In this document: positions 7,632 to 17,478 of the stretch, in pieces
How the letters are laid out: each line of letters starts with the position of its first letter
Position numbering within the stretch: the first letter of the stretch is position 1
Assembly: GCF_004346195.1 (NCBI RefSeq)
Contig: NZ_SMAK01000005.1
Location: 124,001 to 188,000, forward strand
Length of the DNA stretch: 64,000 nucleotides
Direction of reading: 5' to 3'
Source of the DNA: Tepidamorphus gemmatus
GTDB taxonomy: Bacteria; Pseudomonadota; Alphaproteobacteria; Rhizobiales; Tepidamorphaceae
Notes under the pieces: generated by a model
The model's input: the letters and a program-made list of their open reading frames with translations, nothing else
The model's database searches: none
Told to the model about the DNA's origin: nothing
Translations under genes and position numbers: made by a program

Positions 7632-9458
7632 ATGGCACCTCCGATCCTGCTCCTCCAGGACATCCGGTTGACCTTCGGCGGCACGCCGCTGCTGACGGGC
7701 GCCGAGCTGTCGGTCGGCGCCGGCGAGCGCATCTGCCTCGTCGGGCGCAACGGCTGCGGAAAGTCGACCTTGTTGAAGATCGCCGCCGGCGCGGTGGAGG
7801 CCGATTCCGGGCGCCGCTTCGTCCAGCCGGGCCGGACGTTGCGCTATCTCCCGCAGGAGCCGGACCTCGGCGGCCAACCGACGACGCTCGCCTATGTCAC
7901 CTCAGGCCTCGGCCCGGCCGACGATCCACATGCAGCGCGCCGACTCCTGGAGGCGCTCGGCCTGACCGGCGGGGAGGACCCCGCCAGACTGTCGGGCGGC
8001 GAGGCGCGCCGCGCCGCGCTCGCCCGCGCGCTGGCGCCGCGCCCGGACATCCTGCTTCTCGACGAACCGACCAATCACCTCGACCTGCCGGCGATCGAAT
8101 GGCTGGAACAGGAGTTGAAGGCGTCCGGCGCCGCCCTGGTCCTGATCAGCCACGACCGCCGCTTCCTCGAGGCCCTGTCCGACGTCACCATCTGGCTCGA
8201 CCGCGGCACCACGCGCCGACTCGATGCCGGCTTCAGCCGCTTCGAGGCGTGGCGCGACGGGCTGCTCGAGGAGGAGGAGCGCGATCTGCACAGGCTCGGG
8301 CGCAAGATCGCGATGGAGGAGGACTGGCTGCGCTACGGTGTCACGGCCCGACGCAGGCGCAACCAGGGCCGTCTGCGGGCCCTCCAGGATCTGCGCAAGG
8401 CGCACCGTGAGCATCGCCGGGCGACCGGCACCGCGCGCATGGCCGCCGCCGAGGCAGCGGTCTCGGGCAAGCTCGTCATCGAAGCCGACGCGATCTGCAA
8501 GTCCTACGGAGATCGCCGCATCGTCGACGGCTTCTCGACCCGTATCCAGCGCGGCGACCGCGTCGGCATCGTCGGCCCCAACGGGGCCGGCAAGACCACG
8601 CTGCTGTCGATGCTGACCGGCGATCTTGCCCCCGATTCCGGCACCGTGCGGCTCGGCACCAATCTCGAGATCGGCAGCCTCGACCAGCGCCGCGCCAGAC
8701 TCGACCCGGACATGAGCCTGCGCGATACGCTGACCGGCGGACGCGGCGATCAGGTCATCGTCGACGGCAAGCCGCGTCACGTTGTCAGCTACATGAAGGA
8801 CTTCCTGTTCGCACCCGAACAGGCGGGCTCGCCGGTCAAGGCCTTGTCAGGCGGCGAGCGCGGGCGGCTGATGCTGGCACTGGCCTTCGCCAGGCCCTCC
8901 AACCTGCTCGTGCTCGACGAGCCGACCAACGACCTCGATCTCGAGACGCTCGACCTCCTGCAGGAGCTTCTCGCCGACTATGCCGGGACCGTGCTGCTGG
9001 TCAGCCACGACCGCGACTTCCTCGACCGCACCGTCACCTCGGTCATCGCCGCGGAGGGCGATGGGCGGTGGGTCGAGTATGCCGGCGGCTATTCCGACAT
9101 GCTCGCGCAGCGGCGCGGCGGGTCGGCCGAGGGCGACGAAGGCACCGGCCGACCCCGCCGTCAGCGCCCGGACGCAGCACCCGCTGCTACCGCGCCGACG
9201 CCCCATCAGCCGAAGCGGCGGATGTCCTACAAGGACAAGTTCGCGCTGGAGACGCTTCCGGCGCGGATCGCCGAGCTCGAGGCGGCGGTGGCGACGCTGC
9301 GCCGCCGGCTCGAGGATCCGCAGATCTACACCCGCGATCGCGACGCCTTCGCACGGCTGACCGCCGAGCTTCAGGCCGCCGAGGCGGAGCTGGCCGGCGC
9401 CGAGCAGCGCTGGCTGGAACTGGAACTGCTCCGCGAGGAGGTCGAGACCGGAAGCTGA
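7632..9458 (+). CDS. uup: ABC-F family ATPase, Uup type
   Basis: Cytoplasmic ABC-F protein with two ATPase domains and no membrane part; this family acts on ribosomes or nucleic acid rather than transport. From the ATG at 7632 it has 608 residues. Domain 1 has GRNGCGKSTLL, LSGGEARRAALARAL and LLLDEPTNHLDLPAIEWLE. The linker is Arg-rich (about 200-260). Domain 2 has GPNGAGKTTLL, LSGGERGRLMLALAF and LVLDEPTNDLDLETLDLL. A Pro/Ala-rich stretch and a C-terminal coiled coil (about 530-608), the Uup-type DNA-binding extension, complete it. E. coli Uup limits transposon excision and branched DNA intermediates. The frame stays open 12 codons upstream, but the conserved start is MAPPILLLQDI. Confidence 0.92.
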   Translation: MAPPILLLQDIRLTFGGTPLLTGAELSVGAGERICLVGRNGCGKSTLLKIAAGAVEADSGRRFVQPGRTLRYLPQEPDLGGQPTTLAYVTSGLGPADDPHAARRLLEALGLTGGEDPARLSGGEARRAALARALAPRPDILLLDEPTNHLDLPAIEWLEQELKASGAALVLISHDRRFLEALSDVTIWLDRGTTRRLDAGFSRFEAWRDGLLEEEERDLHRLGRKIAMEEDWLRYGVTARRRRNQGRLRALQDLRKAHREHRRATGTARMAAAEAAVSGKLVIEADAICKSYGDRRIVDGFSTRIQRGDRVGIVGPNGAGKTTLLSMLTGDLAPDSGTVRLGTNLEIGSLDQRRARLDPDMSLRDTLTGGRGDQVIVDGKPRHVVSYMKDFLFAPEQAGSPVKALSGGERGRLMLALAFARPSNLLVLDEPTNDLDLETLDLLQELLADYAGTVLLVSHDRDFLDRTVTSVIAAEGDGRWVEYAGGYSDMLAQRRGGSAEGDEGTGRPRRQRPDAAPAATAPTPHQPKRRMSYKDKFALETLPARIAELEAAVATLRRRLEDPQIYTRDRDAFARLTAELQAAEAELAGAEQRWLELELLREEVETGS

Positions 9459-9513
9459 GCCGCCTTGCAGGAGATGATGGCGGACATCCTCACGTCGCGT
9501 TACAACAGCGCGC

Positions 9514-11868
9514 ATGCGCATCACCTACCGGGTGTTTCTCGTTGGCGGCATACCGATTGCCATAGCGGCGGCGATCGCGGCGGTGGCGTGGATCCTGTTG
9601 AACGAGGCCGAGCGGGCGCGGTCCGGCGCGGTGCTGGCCGGTGCCACCTACCGCAATCTGCTGATCGCGATGATCGCCCGCGACGAGTACATCAATGCCT
9701 CGCCGGCCAACCGTGGCCCGCAGGTCGAGCGTTTCAATTCGTACGCCCGCGATGCCCGCGGCAATCTCGAACAGTTGGCCGCCGTCGCCCGTGCGCCGGC
9801 CCTGCGCGATGCCGCGGCCGCCTCGCAGGAGGCGTTGACCCGCTATGTCGACAGCATGTCGGCGTTCATCCAGTCGACCGTCGAATACGACCGGCTGCTC
9901 GCCGAGATGGCCGAGCGCGTGGCGCAACTCATCGCGCTGTCGGAGGAGGCGCGCGAGCGGCAGCGCTCGTCCAATGCAGACATCATCGCCACCCTGCGCG
10001 AGCGCGACGCCGGCTTCCGGCTGATCCGCCGGCTCGTCGACAGCGCCGAGGAGCTGCGCACGGCGGTGGTATCGGCCGAATTGCACGCGGCCATGCTGCT
10101 GCTGACCTCGCGGCCCGGCATCACCGAGACCCGCGAGCGGCAGCTCGCCTTCGATCTGACCCGCCTCGGCCATGCCGTGGCGGTCCTCGAGGCGACGCTC
10201 GGGCCGCGCGATCCCCCGGCGATCGCCACGCTGAAGGCGCTGTGGGCAGACTATGAAACGGCGATCAACGGATTTCTGAATGCCGGCCCGCAGCGGATCC
10301 TGATCGCGGATCATGCGATCTCGGGTGCCGGACAACGCATCGCCGAATGGTCCGACCGGCTGCTAAAGGTGAAGACTACCGAGCAGCGGGCGCTCTACGA
10401 GGAGATCGCCCAGCTCGTCGCCTATTCGGTCGAGGCCAACGAGACCGAGCGCACCACCCAGAACGTCGCGCTGGAAGTGCTGAAGCTGGGCCAGCGGACC
10501 GCGGCCGCCCTGTCGCAGCGCGACACGCAGGCGACCTCCCATATCCTTCAGGAAAGCGCCAGCCTCGCCGAACGCGTCGCCTCGCTGCCGATCTCGCCGC
10601 TGATCCAGAGCGAGATGATCGACGCTGTCGATCAATGGCGCGATGGCCTGTCCAACGCGACCGAGGTGCTGCGCCAGCAGAACGCGCGCATCGCCGAGAT
10701 GGACGGCACCGCCGTGACCATGGTGCAGGGCGCGCGGGCCCTCAACGACCTGTTCACCTCGGACGCCGAGAAGATCGGCGACACCATCCGCAACATCCTG
10801 ATCTTCGGCGCTGCGGCCGGCCTTCTGTTCGGGGCCGCCACCGCCTATGTCGTTGCCCGTTCGATCACCCGGCCGCTGCTCAGGGTACAGCAGGGCATGG
10901 TGGACCTCGCCGCCGACCCGCTCGCCCGCCCGATTGCCGACGCCGACCGGCGCGACGAACTGGGCGAGATGGCGCGGGCCGCCAATTTCTTCGTCGCCGA
11001 GATCGGCAAGCGCGAGCAGGCGCTGATGCGCGCCAAGGAGCGCGCCGACAGCGCCCTGACGGACCTGCAGCGCGCGCAGGCCGATCTCATCCAGGCCGAG
11101 AAGCTCGCCTCGCTCGGCCAGCTCGTTGCCGGCGTCGCCCACGAGATCAACACGCCGATCGGCATTGCCCTGACCACGGGCACCCAGCTCGCCGAGGAGG
11201 TGCAGCGTTTCAACCGGGCGGCCGGAAGCGGCCAGCTCCGCCGCTCGGATCTGAAGCGTCTGACCGAGAGGATGTCGGAGGGCGCCACGCTGCTGTTCGC
11301 CAACCTCAACCGGGCCGCCGAGCTTGTCCACAGCTTCAAGCAGGTCGCCGCGGATCAGGCCGGCGGCGGGCGGCGCAGCTTCGACATGCGCACCTGGCTC
11401 GACGAGCTGACCACCAGCCTCGGCCCGGCCCTGCGCAGGTCCGGCCATGTGCTCGACATACACTGCCGGGACGGCCTGGAGATGAATACCTATCCCGGTG
11501 CGCTCGGTCAGGTTCTGACCAACCTGATCATGAACGCGCTCACCCACGCCTATGACGAGGGACAGGTCGGCCGGATGACACTCGTCGTCGACGAGCCGGC
11601 CGCCGATATGGTGCGCATCGTCTTTCGCGACGACGGCCGGGGTATCGCCCCGGCGTTTCTGCACCGCGTGTTCGACCCGTTCTTCACGACCGGACGCAGC
11701 CGCGGATCGACGGGCCTCGGACTGCACATCGTCTACAATCTCGTGACCAATACGCTGCACGGCAAGATCGACATCGACAGCACGCCGGGCAGCGGCACCA
11801 TCTTCGTGATCGAGCTTCCCGTCTCGCTCGATGCGGAGGCGGATCACCACGTCCCCGTAGAGGCCTGA
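9514..11868 (+). CDS. Orphan membrane sensor histidine kinase with large sensor domain and HAMP
   Basis: 784 residues. TM1 is at about 7-27. A helical sensor region of roughly 400 residues is rich in Ala, Glu and Arg. TM2 is at about 428-448, and HAMP follows (SITRPLLRVQQGM). A coiled coil then leads to the H-box LGQLVAGVAHEINTP with phospho-acceptor His543. The ATPase domain shows NLIMNALTHAY, FRDDGRGIAP and GSTGLGLHIV. No response regulator gene is adjacent. The next gene, 12 bases downstream, is a family 5 solute-binding protein, so the two are probably co-transcribed and the binding protein may present a ligand to the kinase; that link is inference. The start at 9514 (MRITYRVFL) directly precedes TM1. 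Confidence 0.88.
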   Translation: MRITYRVFLVGGIPIAIAAAIAAVAWILLNEAERARSGAVLAGATYRNLLIAMIARDEYINASPANRGPQVERFNSYARDARGNLEQLAAVARAPALRDAAAASQEALTRYVDSMSAFIQSTVEYDRLLAEMAERVAQLIALSEEARERQRSSNADIIATLRERDAGFRLIRRLVDSAEELRTAVVSAELHAAMLLLTSRPGITETRERQLAFDLTRLGHAVAVLEATLGPRDPPAIATLKALWADYETAINGFLNAGPQRILIADHAISGAGQRIAEWSDRLLKVKTTEQRALYEEIAQLVAYSVEANETERTTQNVALEVLKLGQRTAAALSQRDTQATSHILQESASLAERVASLPISPLIQSEMIDAVDQWRDGLSNATEVLRQQNARIAEMDGTAVTMVQGARALNDLFTSDAEKIGDTIRNILIFGAAAGLLFGAATAYVVARSITRPLLRVQQGMVDLAADPLARPIADADRRDELGEMARAANFFVAEIGKREQALMRAKERADSALTDLQRAQADLIQAEKLASLGQLVAGVAHEINTPIGIALTTGTQLAEEVQRFNRAAGSGQLRRSDLKRLTERMSEGATLLFANLNRAAELVHSFKQVAADQAGGGRRSFDMRTWLDELTTSLGPALRRSGHVLDIHCRDGLEMNTYPGALGQVLTNLIMNALTHAYDEGQVGRMTLVVDEPAADMVRIVFRDDGRGIAPAFLHRVFDPFFTTGRSRGSTGLGLHIVYNLVTNTLHGKIDIDSTPGSGTIFVIELPVSLDAEADHHVPVEA

Positions 11869-11880
11869 GGGAGAAGCAGC

Positions 11881-13476
11881 GTGAAACGTACCGCCGTTCT
11901 CGCCGCCGGACTGGCGGCCGGTCTCCAGGCCGCCGCGCCGGCTGGCGCCAAGACCTTGGTGTATTGTTCGGAAGGCACCCCGGAATCGCTCAATCCGCAG
12001 CTCGTCACGACGACGACCGGCCTCAATGCGGCCCGCCAGATGTTCAACAATCTCGTCGAGTTCATCCCCGGCACGACCACGCTGCGGCCCGCGCTCGCCG
12101 ACTCCTGGACGATCTCGCCGGACGGCACCGAATACACGTTCCACCTGCGCGACAACGTGCGGTTCCAGTCCAACGACATATTCACGCCAACGCGGCCGCT
12201 GAATTCCGACGACGTTCTGTTCTCGCTCGAGCGGCAGTGGAAGGAGGATCACCCCTATCACGGCGTGTCCGGCGGCCGCTTCGACTACTTCAAGGACATG
12301 GGGATGCCGGACTTGCTGAAGTCGATCGAGAAGATCGACGACCGTACCGTCCGCATTACCCTCGCCCGACCCGAGGCGCCCTTCCTCGCCAATCTGGCGA
12401 TGCCCTTCAACGCGATCCTGTCGGCCGAGTATGCCGCCCAGCTGCTCGAGGCCGGCACGCCGGAACTGCTCGACGAGAAGCCGCTCGGCACCGGTCCGTT
12501 CGTCTTTCGCGGTTTCCAGAAGGATGTGGCGGTGCGCTATGGCGCCTTCGACGACTACTGGGAGGGCCGCCGGCCGCTTGACACCCTGGTGTTCTCGATC
12601 ACGCCCAACGCCGCGGTCAGGCTCACCAAGCTGAAGGCCGGCGAATGCCACGTCATGGCCTTCCCCAATCCGGCCGACATCGGCCGTATCGCCGAGGATC
12701 CGTCGTTGCGGCTGCTGCAGCAGGAAGGGCTGAATATCGGCTATCTCGCGCTGAACACGCAGAAGCCGCCCTTCGACGACGTGCGCGTGCGCCATGCCAT
12801 CAACATGGCGATCGACAAGCAGGCCATCATCGACGCCGTTTACGGGGGCGCAGGAGTGGTGGCGAAGAATCCGATCCCGCCTACCCTGTGGTCCTACAAC
12901 GACGATATCGAGGATTTCCCCTACGACATCGCGGCGGCCCAGCAACTGCTCGCAGAGGCCGGCTACCCGCAGGGATTCGAGTCCGACCTCTGGTACATGC
13001 CGGTCAGCCGCCCCTACAACCCGGATGCACGGCGCATCGCCGAGATGATCGCCAGCGATCTCGCCAGGATCGGCATCCGGCTGGAGCTGGTCACGCAGGA
13101 GTGGAGCGATTACCGAATCTCGCTGCAGAACGGCGAGCACGCGATGGCGCTCTATGGCTGGACCGGCGACAATGGCGACCCGGACAACTTCCTGCACGTG
13201 CTGCTCGGCTGCACCGCGGCACGCATCGGCGGCAACAACGTCGCGCGCTGGTGCGATCCCGAGTTCGACGCCCTTGTCAATGCGGCGAAGCTCACATCTG
13301 ACCAGGAGGAGCGCACGGCGCTCTACCGCAAGGCGCAGGAGATCTTCAAGCGCGAATCCCCCTGGGTGCCGCTGGCCCATTCGGTGGTGTTCATGGCCGA
13401 ACGCAAGGAGGTCGAGGGTTTCAGGATGGATCCGCTCGGCCGGCAGCCCTTCGACGGGGTCGACCTGAAGCCGTGA
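11881..13476 (+). CDS. Family 5 extracellular solute-binding protein (dipeptide/oligopeptide type)
   Basis: Periplasmic binding protein of the DppA/OppA/NikA class, 531 residues, GTG start with GGGAGAAGC just upstream. Signal peptide residues 1-23 end AAPAGA. The mature start TLVYCSEGTPESLNPQL, then ARQMFNNLVEF and LADSWTISPDG, is the standard SBP_bac_5 opening; DVRVRHAINMAIDKQAI is the family hinge motif. Similarity is closest in style to DppA dipeptide-binding proteins (Cys in YCSEG and LLGC). No permease or ATPase gene of the importer is nearby, so it is either an orphan receptor or serves an importer coded elsewhere. It follows the histidine kinase by 12 bases. The last four bases overlap a degenerate second copy of its own start. 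Confidence 0.92.
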   Translation: MKRTAVLAAGLAAGLQAAAPAGAKTLVYCSEGTPESLNPQLVTTTTGLNAARQMFNNLVEFIPGTTTLRPALADSWTISPDGTEYTFHLRDNVRFQSNDIFTPTRPLNSDDVLFSLERQWKEDHPYHGVSGGRFDYFKDMGMPDLLKSIEKIDDRTVRITLARPEAPFLANLAMPFNAILSAEYAAQLLEAGTPELLDEKPLGTGPFVFRGFQKDVAVRYGAFDDYWEGRRPLDTLVFSITPNAAVRLTKLKAGECHVMAFPNPADIGRIAEDPSLRLLQQEGLNIGYLALNTQKPPFDDVRVRHAINMAIDKQAIIDAVYGGAGVVAKNPIPPTLWSYNDDIEDFPYDIAAAQQLLAEAGYPQGFESDLWYMPVSRPYNPDARRIAEMIASDLARIGIRLELVTQEWSDYRISLQNGEHAMALYGWTGDNGDPDNFLHVLLGCTAARIGGNNVARWCDPEFDALVNAAKLTSDQEERTALYRKAQEIFKRESPWVPLAHSVVFMAERKEVEGFRMDPLGRQPFDGVDLKP

Positions 13477-13503
13477 AACGGACTGCCGTGCCAGCCGCCG
13501 GAC
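13473..13503 (+). repeat. Relic duplicate of the solute-binding protein start
   Basis: The 31 bases starting with GTGAAACG at 13473 match the first 31 bases of the upstream binding-protein gene (11881-11911) at 26 positions. Translated, MKRTAVPAAG compares with MKRTAVLAAG. The GTG overlaps the gene's own stop as GTGA. Similarity ends after this point and the frame then runs antisense to the hydantoinase gene. It looks like the remnant of a tandem second binding-protein gene lost by deletion. Confidence 0.6.
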
Positions 13504-13666
13504 GGAACCATCTGGGGTTGCGGCTCCGGGCCGGCTCCGCGACGGCGGTCGCCGACCCGCAGTGCATGATGCAGCGATCCCAAGGAAGCGTCGGTCGCGC
13601 GGACGTGGCGCTTGCCAACCGCACCGATCTCGACCGGGTGCGAGCCCGCAGCCTGATCGGGCGGCT

Positions 13667-15217
13667 CTACGCCGCCCGTCCGTACCCGCCGCCGCCGGGC
13701 GTCACCATCAGCACCTCGTCGTCGGGCTGCATTTCCAGCTTGCGGGCGACATTGACCGGCTTGCCATTGATCTCGTAGCGGCCGGGCGCGCCGTTGCCCC
13801 CGCCGTCGAGGCCTTCGGGCCCCTCCTTCAACCGGCTCGGAATGGCATTGAGCAGCCAGGTCGAGCCGGAGCGCATGCGGAACCCGATGATCTGGCCGTC
13901 GCCGCCGCGCTGACGCCCCGCGCCGCCGGTGCCGCGCGCCAGCTCCTTGCAGGTGAACTCGATCGGGAAGGCCGCCTCCAGAACCTCGGTCGGCACGGCG
14001 GCAACGCCGGTCGGGTAGCAGATCGCCGACAGGCCGTCCTTCATCGCCCGCGCGCCCATGCCGCCGGAATAGTTGAACATCGAGCTCGTGAACGGCTTGC
14101 CCGATCGGTCGCGGCCCTGGATCTGGATCGTCCACACCGCGCCGGAGCCCTCGGCCACCACGCGCTCGGGCGCGACATGCGCCAGCGCCTTGAGGATCGG
14201 AAACGGCACATACATGCCGACCACATGCCGGGCATTGACCGGCGCCGGATACCTCGCGTTGACGATGCAGGAATCCGGCGCCACCACCTTGATCGGGGCG
14301 AGCGAGCCGAAGTTGTTCGGCAGCTCGGGGTTCAGCGTCGAGCGCACCGCGAAGGTCGCGTAGGCGTGCGTGTAGGCCGGCACGACGTTGATGCCGATCG
14401 GACTGGGTCCGGACGACCCCTCGAAGTCGATGGTGATGTCTCCGGCCTCCCGGTCGATGGTGACCGCCGTATGCAGCGTGATGATCTCGCCGCTGGGGAC
14501 GTCGAACCGGCTCTCGCCATGCCAGGTGCCGCCCGGCAGCTGGGAGATCGCCTTGCGGGTCGCCATCTCCGAGCGCGTGATGATCTCGTCGGCGAGTTCC
14601 TCGATGTCGTCGAGCCCGTAGCGGTCGCACATCAGGTTGAGCCGTTCCGCGGCGATGCGGCCGCTGGCGACCTGCGCCCCGAGATCGCCGAACAGGGCGT
14701 CGGGCGTGCGGACGTTCCGGCGCAGCATCGCATGCAGGGTCGCATTAGCGACTCCCCCCTCGTAGAGCTTTAGCACCGGAATCCAGAGGCCTTCCTCGTG
14801 GATGTCGCGCGCCCCCGAGCCGACGCCGTAGCCGCCGATGTCGGTGTGATGGATGGTCGAACCGCAATAGCCGATGATCCTGCCCTTCCGGAAGATCGGC
14901 GTCAGCACGGTAATGTCGAAGAAGTGTCCCGCCGACATCCACGGATCGTTGGTGATCAGCACGTCGCCAGGCTTCAGCGTTTCCGGCGGGATCTCCCTCA
15001 GGAGGTTGCGTGCTGCCGCCGCCAGCGAATTGATGTGGCCGGGCGTGCCGGTCACCGCCTGCGCCACCATCCGGGCGCGCCTGTCGAACAAGGCGTTGGC
15101 GAGGTCGCCGGCCTCGCGCACCACTGGCGAGAATGCGACCCGCTGCAGAGCGCGGGCCTGCTCGCTGACGATCGAGATCAGATTCGACCAGAGGATTTCG
15201 AGTTCGATACCGTCCAT
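13667..15217 (-). CDS. hyuB: Hydantoinase B/oxoprolinase family protein
   Basis: Large subunit type B of the ATP-dependent hydantoinase/oxoprolinase/acetophenone-carboxylase family, which works with HyuA to open or carboxylate its substrate. From the ATG at 15217 it has 516 residues, a usual length. Motifs include TGTPGHINSL, GDVLITNDPW, FFDITVLTPIF, and the His-rich STIHHTDIGGYG that resembles a metal site, with a Gly-rich C-terminus PGGGGYG. It lies 188 bases after hyuA, the widest gap in the operon; that gap holds a perfect CGATCC-G-GGATCG palindrome (15290-15302) and no gene. The substrate cannot be read from sequence. Hydantoin, N-methylhydantoin, 5-oxoproline and aryl-ketone enzymes share this fold. 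Confidence 0.9.
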   Translation of the reverse strand: MDGIELEILWSNLISIVSEQARALQRVAFSPVVREAGDLANALFDRRARMVAQAVTGTPGHINSLAAAARNLLREIPPETLKPGDVLITNDPWMSAGHFFDITVLTPIFRKGRIIGYCGSTIHHTDIGGYGVGSGARDIHEEGLWIPVLKLYEGGVANATLHAMLRRNVRTPDALFGDLGAQVASGRIAAERLNLMCDRYGLDDIEELADEIITRSEMATRKAISQLPGGTWHGESRFDVPSGEIITLHTAVTIDREAGDITIDFEGSSGPSPIGINVVPAYTHAYATFAVRSTLNPELPNNFGSLAPIKVVAPDSCIVNARYPAPVNARHVVGMYVPFPILKALAHVAPERVVAEGSGAVWTIQIQGRDRSGKPFTSSMFNYSGGMGARAMKDGLSAICYPTGVAAVPTEVLEAAFPIEFTCKELARGTGGAGRQRGGDGQIIGFRMRSGSTWLLNAIPSRLKEGPEGLDGGGNGAPGRYEINGKPVNVARKLEMQPDDEVLMVTPGGGGYGRAA

Positions 15218-15405
15218 TGCGCAACGCCTCATGATTCAGCCGTCACGGCTGTCACCATTGCCGATCGTCAACCCGAACGGTGACCCGGTCGATCCGGGAT
15301 CGGCAGGGTACGGCAGCATGACCGTCGCGCCCCCGAAACCGGCTCTGCGCGCCGCTGCGGCCGGGATGACGGCGGATACTCTGGATGCCATGGCAAAACT
15401 CCATC

Positions 15406-17478
15406 TCAGGCCGCCCGCTTGCGCGCGATGAGGCTGCCGCTGTCGTCGAGTTCGAGCCGCCATCCCGCCAGCACGAAGATCGTCGTCTCGCGCTCCTCCA
15501 CGATGACCGGCCCCTCGATCGCCTGGCCGGGGCAGAGCGCATTGCGGTCGTAGACCGGCACGTCGACCGGCGTTTCGGCGAGATGCACGGGTCGGGTCCG
15601 CTTGGGGCGCGCCGGTTCGGCCGGAAAGGCGACCTTCGCCTCGCGTGCCGGCGGCCTGCCCTGGGCGATCACGCGCCAGCTGACGACCTCCACCGGCATG
15701 TCGGCGAGCGTCAGGGCATAGACCTTCTCGTATTCCGCCTCGAAGGCCGCGCGCAGGCGGGCCGGATCGCCGATCGTGCGCGGATCGGCGTCGAACGCCA
15801 CCGAGACTTCCGACTGCTGGCCGACATAGCGCATGTCGGCAGCGAAGCCGAACCGCGCCTCCTCGGGTCTCAACCCCGCTTCCGCGAGCGCCGCCGTGCC
15901 TTCGGCGATCATTGCGTCAAGCGTCCTGCCGAGCCTTGACCAGTCGATCGCCTCGAGCCGCGCCAGTTCGCTGCGCACCAGATCGATCCTGGTTGGCGAA
16001 ACCAGCGTCCCGAAGGCAGACAGCACGCTCGCAAGCGGCGGATAGATCACCATGCTCGCGTCGATCAGCGAGGCGACCTTGCAGGCATGAACGGGCCCGG
16101 CACCGCCGAAGGCCAGCATCGGCAGGCCGCGATAGTCGACGCCGCGGTCCGTGGCATGGGCGCGCGTGGCGGCGGCCATCTGTTCGCACACCACCTCGAA
16201 GACACCGAGCGCGGCCTTCTCGGGGCTGACGCCGAGCTTCGCGCCGAGCCGCCCCAACGCCGTCCGCGCCGCAGCGGCGTCGAGCTTCATGTCGCCGCCC
16301 AGGAAATTGTCCGGGTCGAGGATGCCGAGCACCACGTCGGCGTCGGTGACGCAGGGCTCGGTGCCGCCCCGCCCGTAGCAGACCGGGCCGGGATCGGAGC
16401 CGGCGGAGTCCGGCCCCGTCTTCAGCAGGCCGAGCGAGTCGACTCGGGCGATCGAGCCGCCCCCGGCGCCGATCTCGATCATGTCGATCGACGGCACCGT
16501 GATCGGCATGCCGCTGCCCGGCTTGAACCGGTAGCGCCGGTCGACCTCGAACTCGCCGGTGACCAGCGGCTCGTGGTCGAGGATCACACACGCCTTGGCC
16601 GTCGTCCCGCCCATGTCAAACGACATCAGATCGGGAATGCCGAAGCGGCGCGAGAAGTAGCTCGCCACCAGAGCCCCCGCCGCCGGCCCGGATTCGATCA
16701 TCCGCACCGGATTGCGTCCGGCGGTCGCAGCGCCGACCACGCCGCCGCTCGACAGCATGATCAGCGGCTGCTGGGCGAAGCCGCGGGCAGCGAGGCGCGC
16801 GGTCAGGGCTTCGAGATAGGGCCTGGTTATCGGCTCGGTGTAGGCGTTGATCGCGGTGGTGGAGGCGCGCAGATACTCGCGCATCTGCGGAGCGATATCA
16901 CTCGACAGTGACACGAACAGCTCCGGCGCCGCCTCTGCCAGCGCCGCCCCGACGGCCTTCTCGTTGGTTGGATTCTTGTAGGAATTGAGCAGGCAGACGG
17001 CGACGGACTTGACCCCCTTGGCCTTCAGTTCCTCCGCGATCACCCGGACTTCGGCCGGATCGACCGCCAGCCCGATCCCGCCGTCGGCATAGGTGCGTTC
17101 GGCCAGCGTGAAGGTCAGCTCGCGGCTGATCAGCGGCTCGGGGAACTCGATCTGCGGATCGTACATGTCGTAGCGGTGCTCGTTGCGGATGTAGAGCACG
17201 TCCCGGAACCCGCGGGTCAGGATCAGCGCCGTCGGGGGGCCCTTGCGCTCGATGAGCGCATTGGTGACGACGGTCGTGGCATGGACGACGACGTCGTCCA
17301 CCGCGGCCGGACCGATCCCGGCACGCCCCAGCACCATGTCGACACCGCGGAAGAATCCCTCCAGCAGATCATGATGGGTGGTCAGCGTCTTGTCGACGAA
17401 ACTGCGGCCGTCGTCGGACAGGAGGACGATATCGGTGAAGGTTCCGCCGATATCGACCGCCAAGGCGTAACGCGTCAT
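15406..17478 (-). CDS. hyuA: Hydantoinase A/oxoprolinase family protein
   Basis: ATP-binding partner of HyuB. The ATG at 17478 overlaps the iclR stop (ATGA) and gives 690 residues, typical for HyuA. The N-terminus YALAVDIGGTFTDIVLLSDD is the phosphate-1 loop of the acetate/sugar-kinase/actin fold. Further marks are HATTVVTNALIERKG, LISRELTF, LMSFDMGGTTAK (phosphate-2) and FGGAGPVHA (adenosine motif). A frame open for another 100 codons upstream overlaps iclR and is not real. It is co-transcribed with the IclR regulator, TRAP transporter and hyuB. Confidence 0.92.
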   Translation of the reverse strand: MTRYALAVDIGGTFTDIVLLSDDGRSFVDKTLTTHHDLLEGFFRGVDMVLGRAGIGPAAVDDVVVHATTVVTNALIERKGPPTALILTRGFRDVLYIRNEHRYDMYDPQIEFPEPLISRELTFTLAERTYADGGIGLAVDPAEVRVIAEELKAKGVKSVAVCLLNSYKNPTNEKAVGAALAEAAPELFVSLSSDIAPQMREYLRASTTAINAYTEPITRPYLEALTARLAARGFAQQPLIMLSSGGVVGAATAGRNPVRMIESGPAAGALVASYFSRRFGIPDLMSFDMGGTTAKACVILDHEPLVTGEFEVDRRYRFKPGSGMPITVPSIDMIEIGAGGGSIARVDSLGLLKTGPDSAGSDPGPVCYGRGGTEPCVTDADVVLGILDPDNFLGGDMKLDAAAARTALGRLGAKLGVSPEKAALGVFEVVCEQMAAATRAHATDRGVDYRGLPMLAFGGAGPVHACKVASLIDASMVIYPPLASVLSAFGTLVSPTRIDLVRSELARLEAIDWSRLGRTLDAMIAEGTAALAEAGLRPEEARFGFAADMRYVGQQSEVSVAFDADPRTIGDPARLRAAFEAEYEKVYALTLADMPVEVVSWRVIAQGRPPAREAKVAFPAEPARPKRTRPVHLAETPVDVPVYDRNALCPGQAIEGPVIVEERETTIFVLAGWRLELDDSGSLIARKRAA

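Noticed and set aside
15290-15302. CGATCC-G-GGATCG palindrome between hyuA and hyuB as an operator
   Set aside because: Short and made of GATC, which is frequent by chance in this GC-rich DNA; recorded in the hyuB entry but not claimed as a site.
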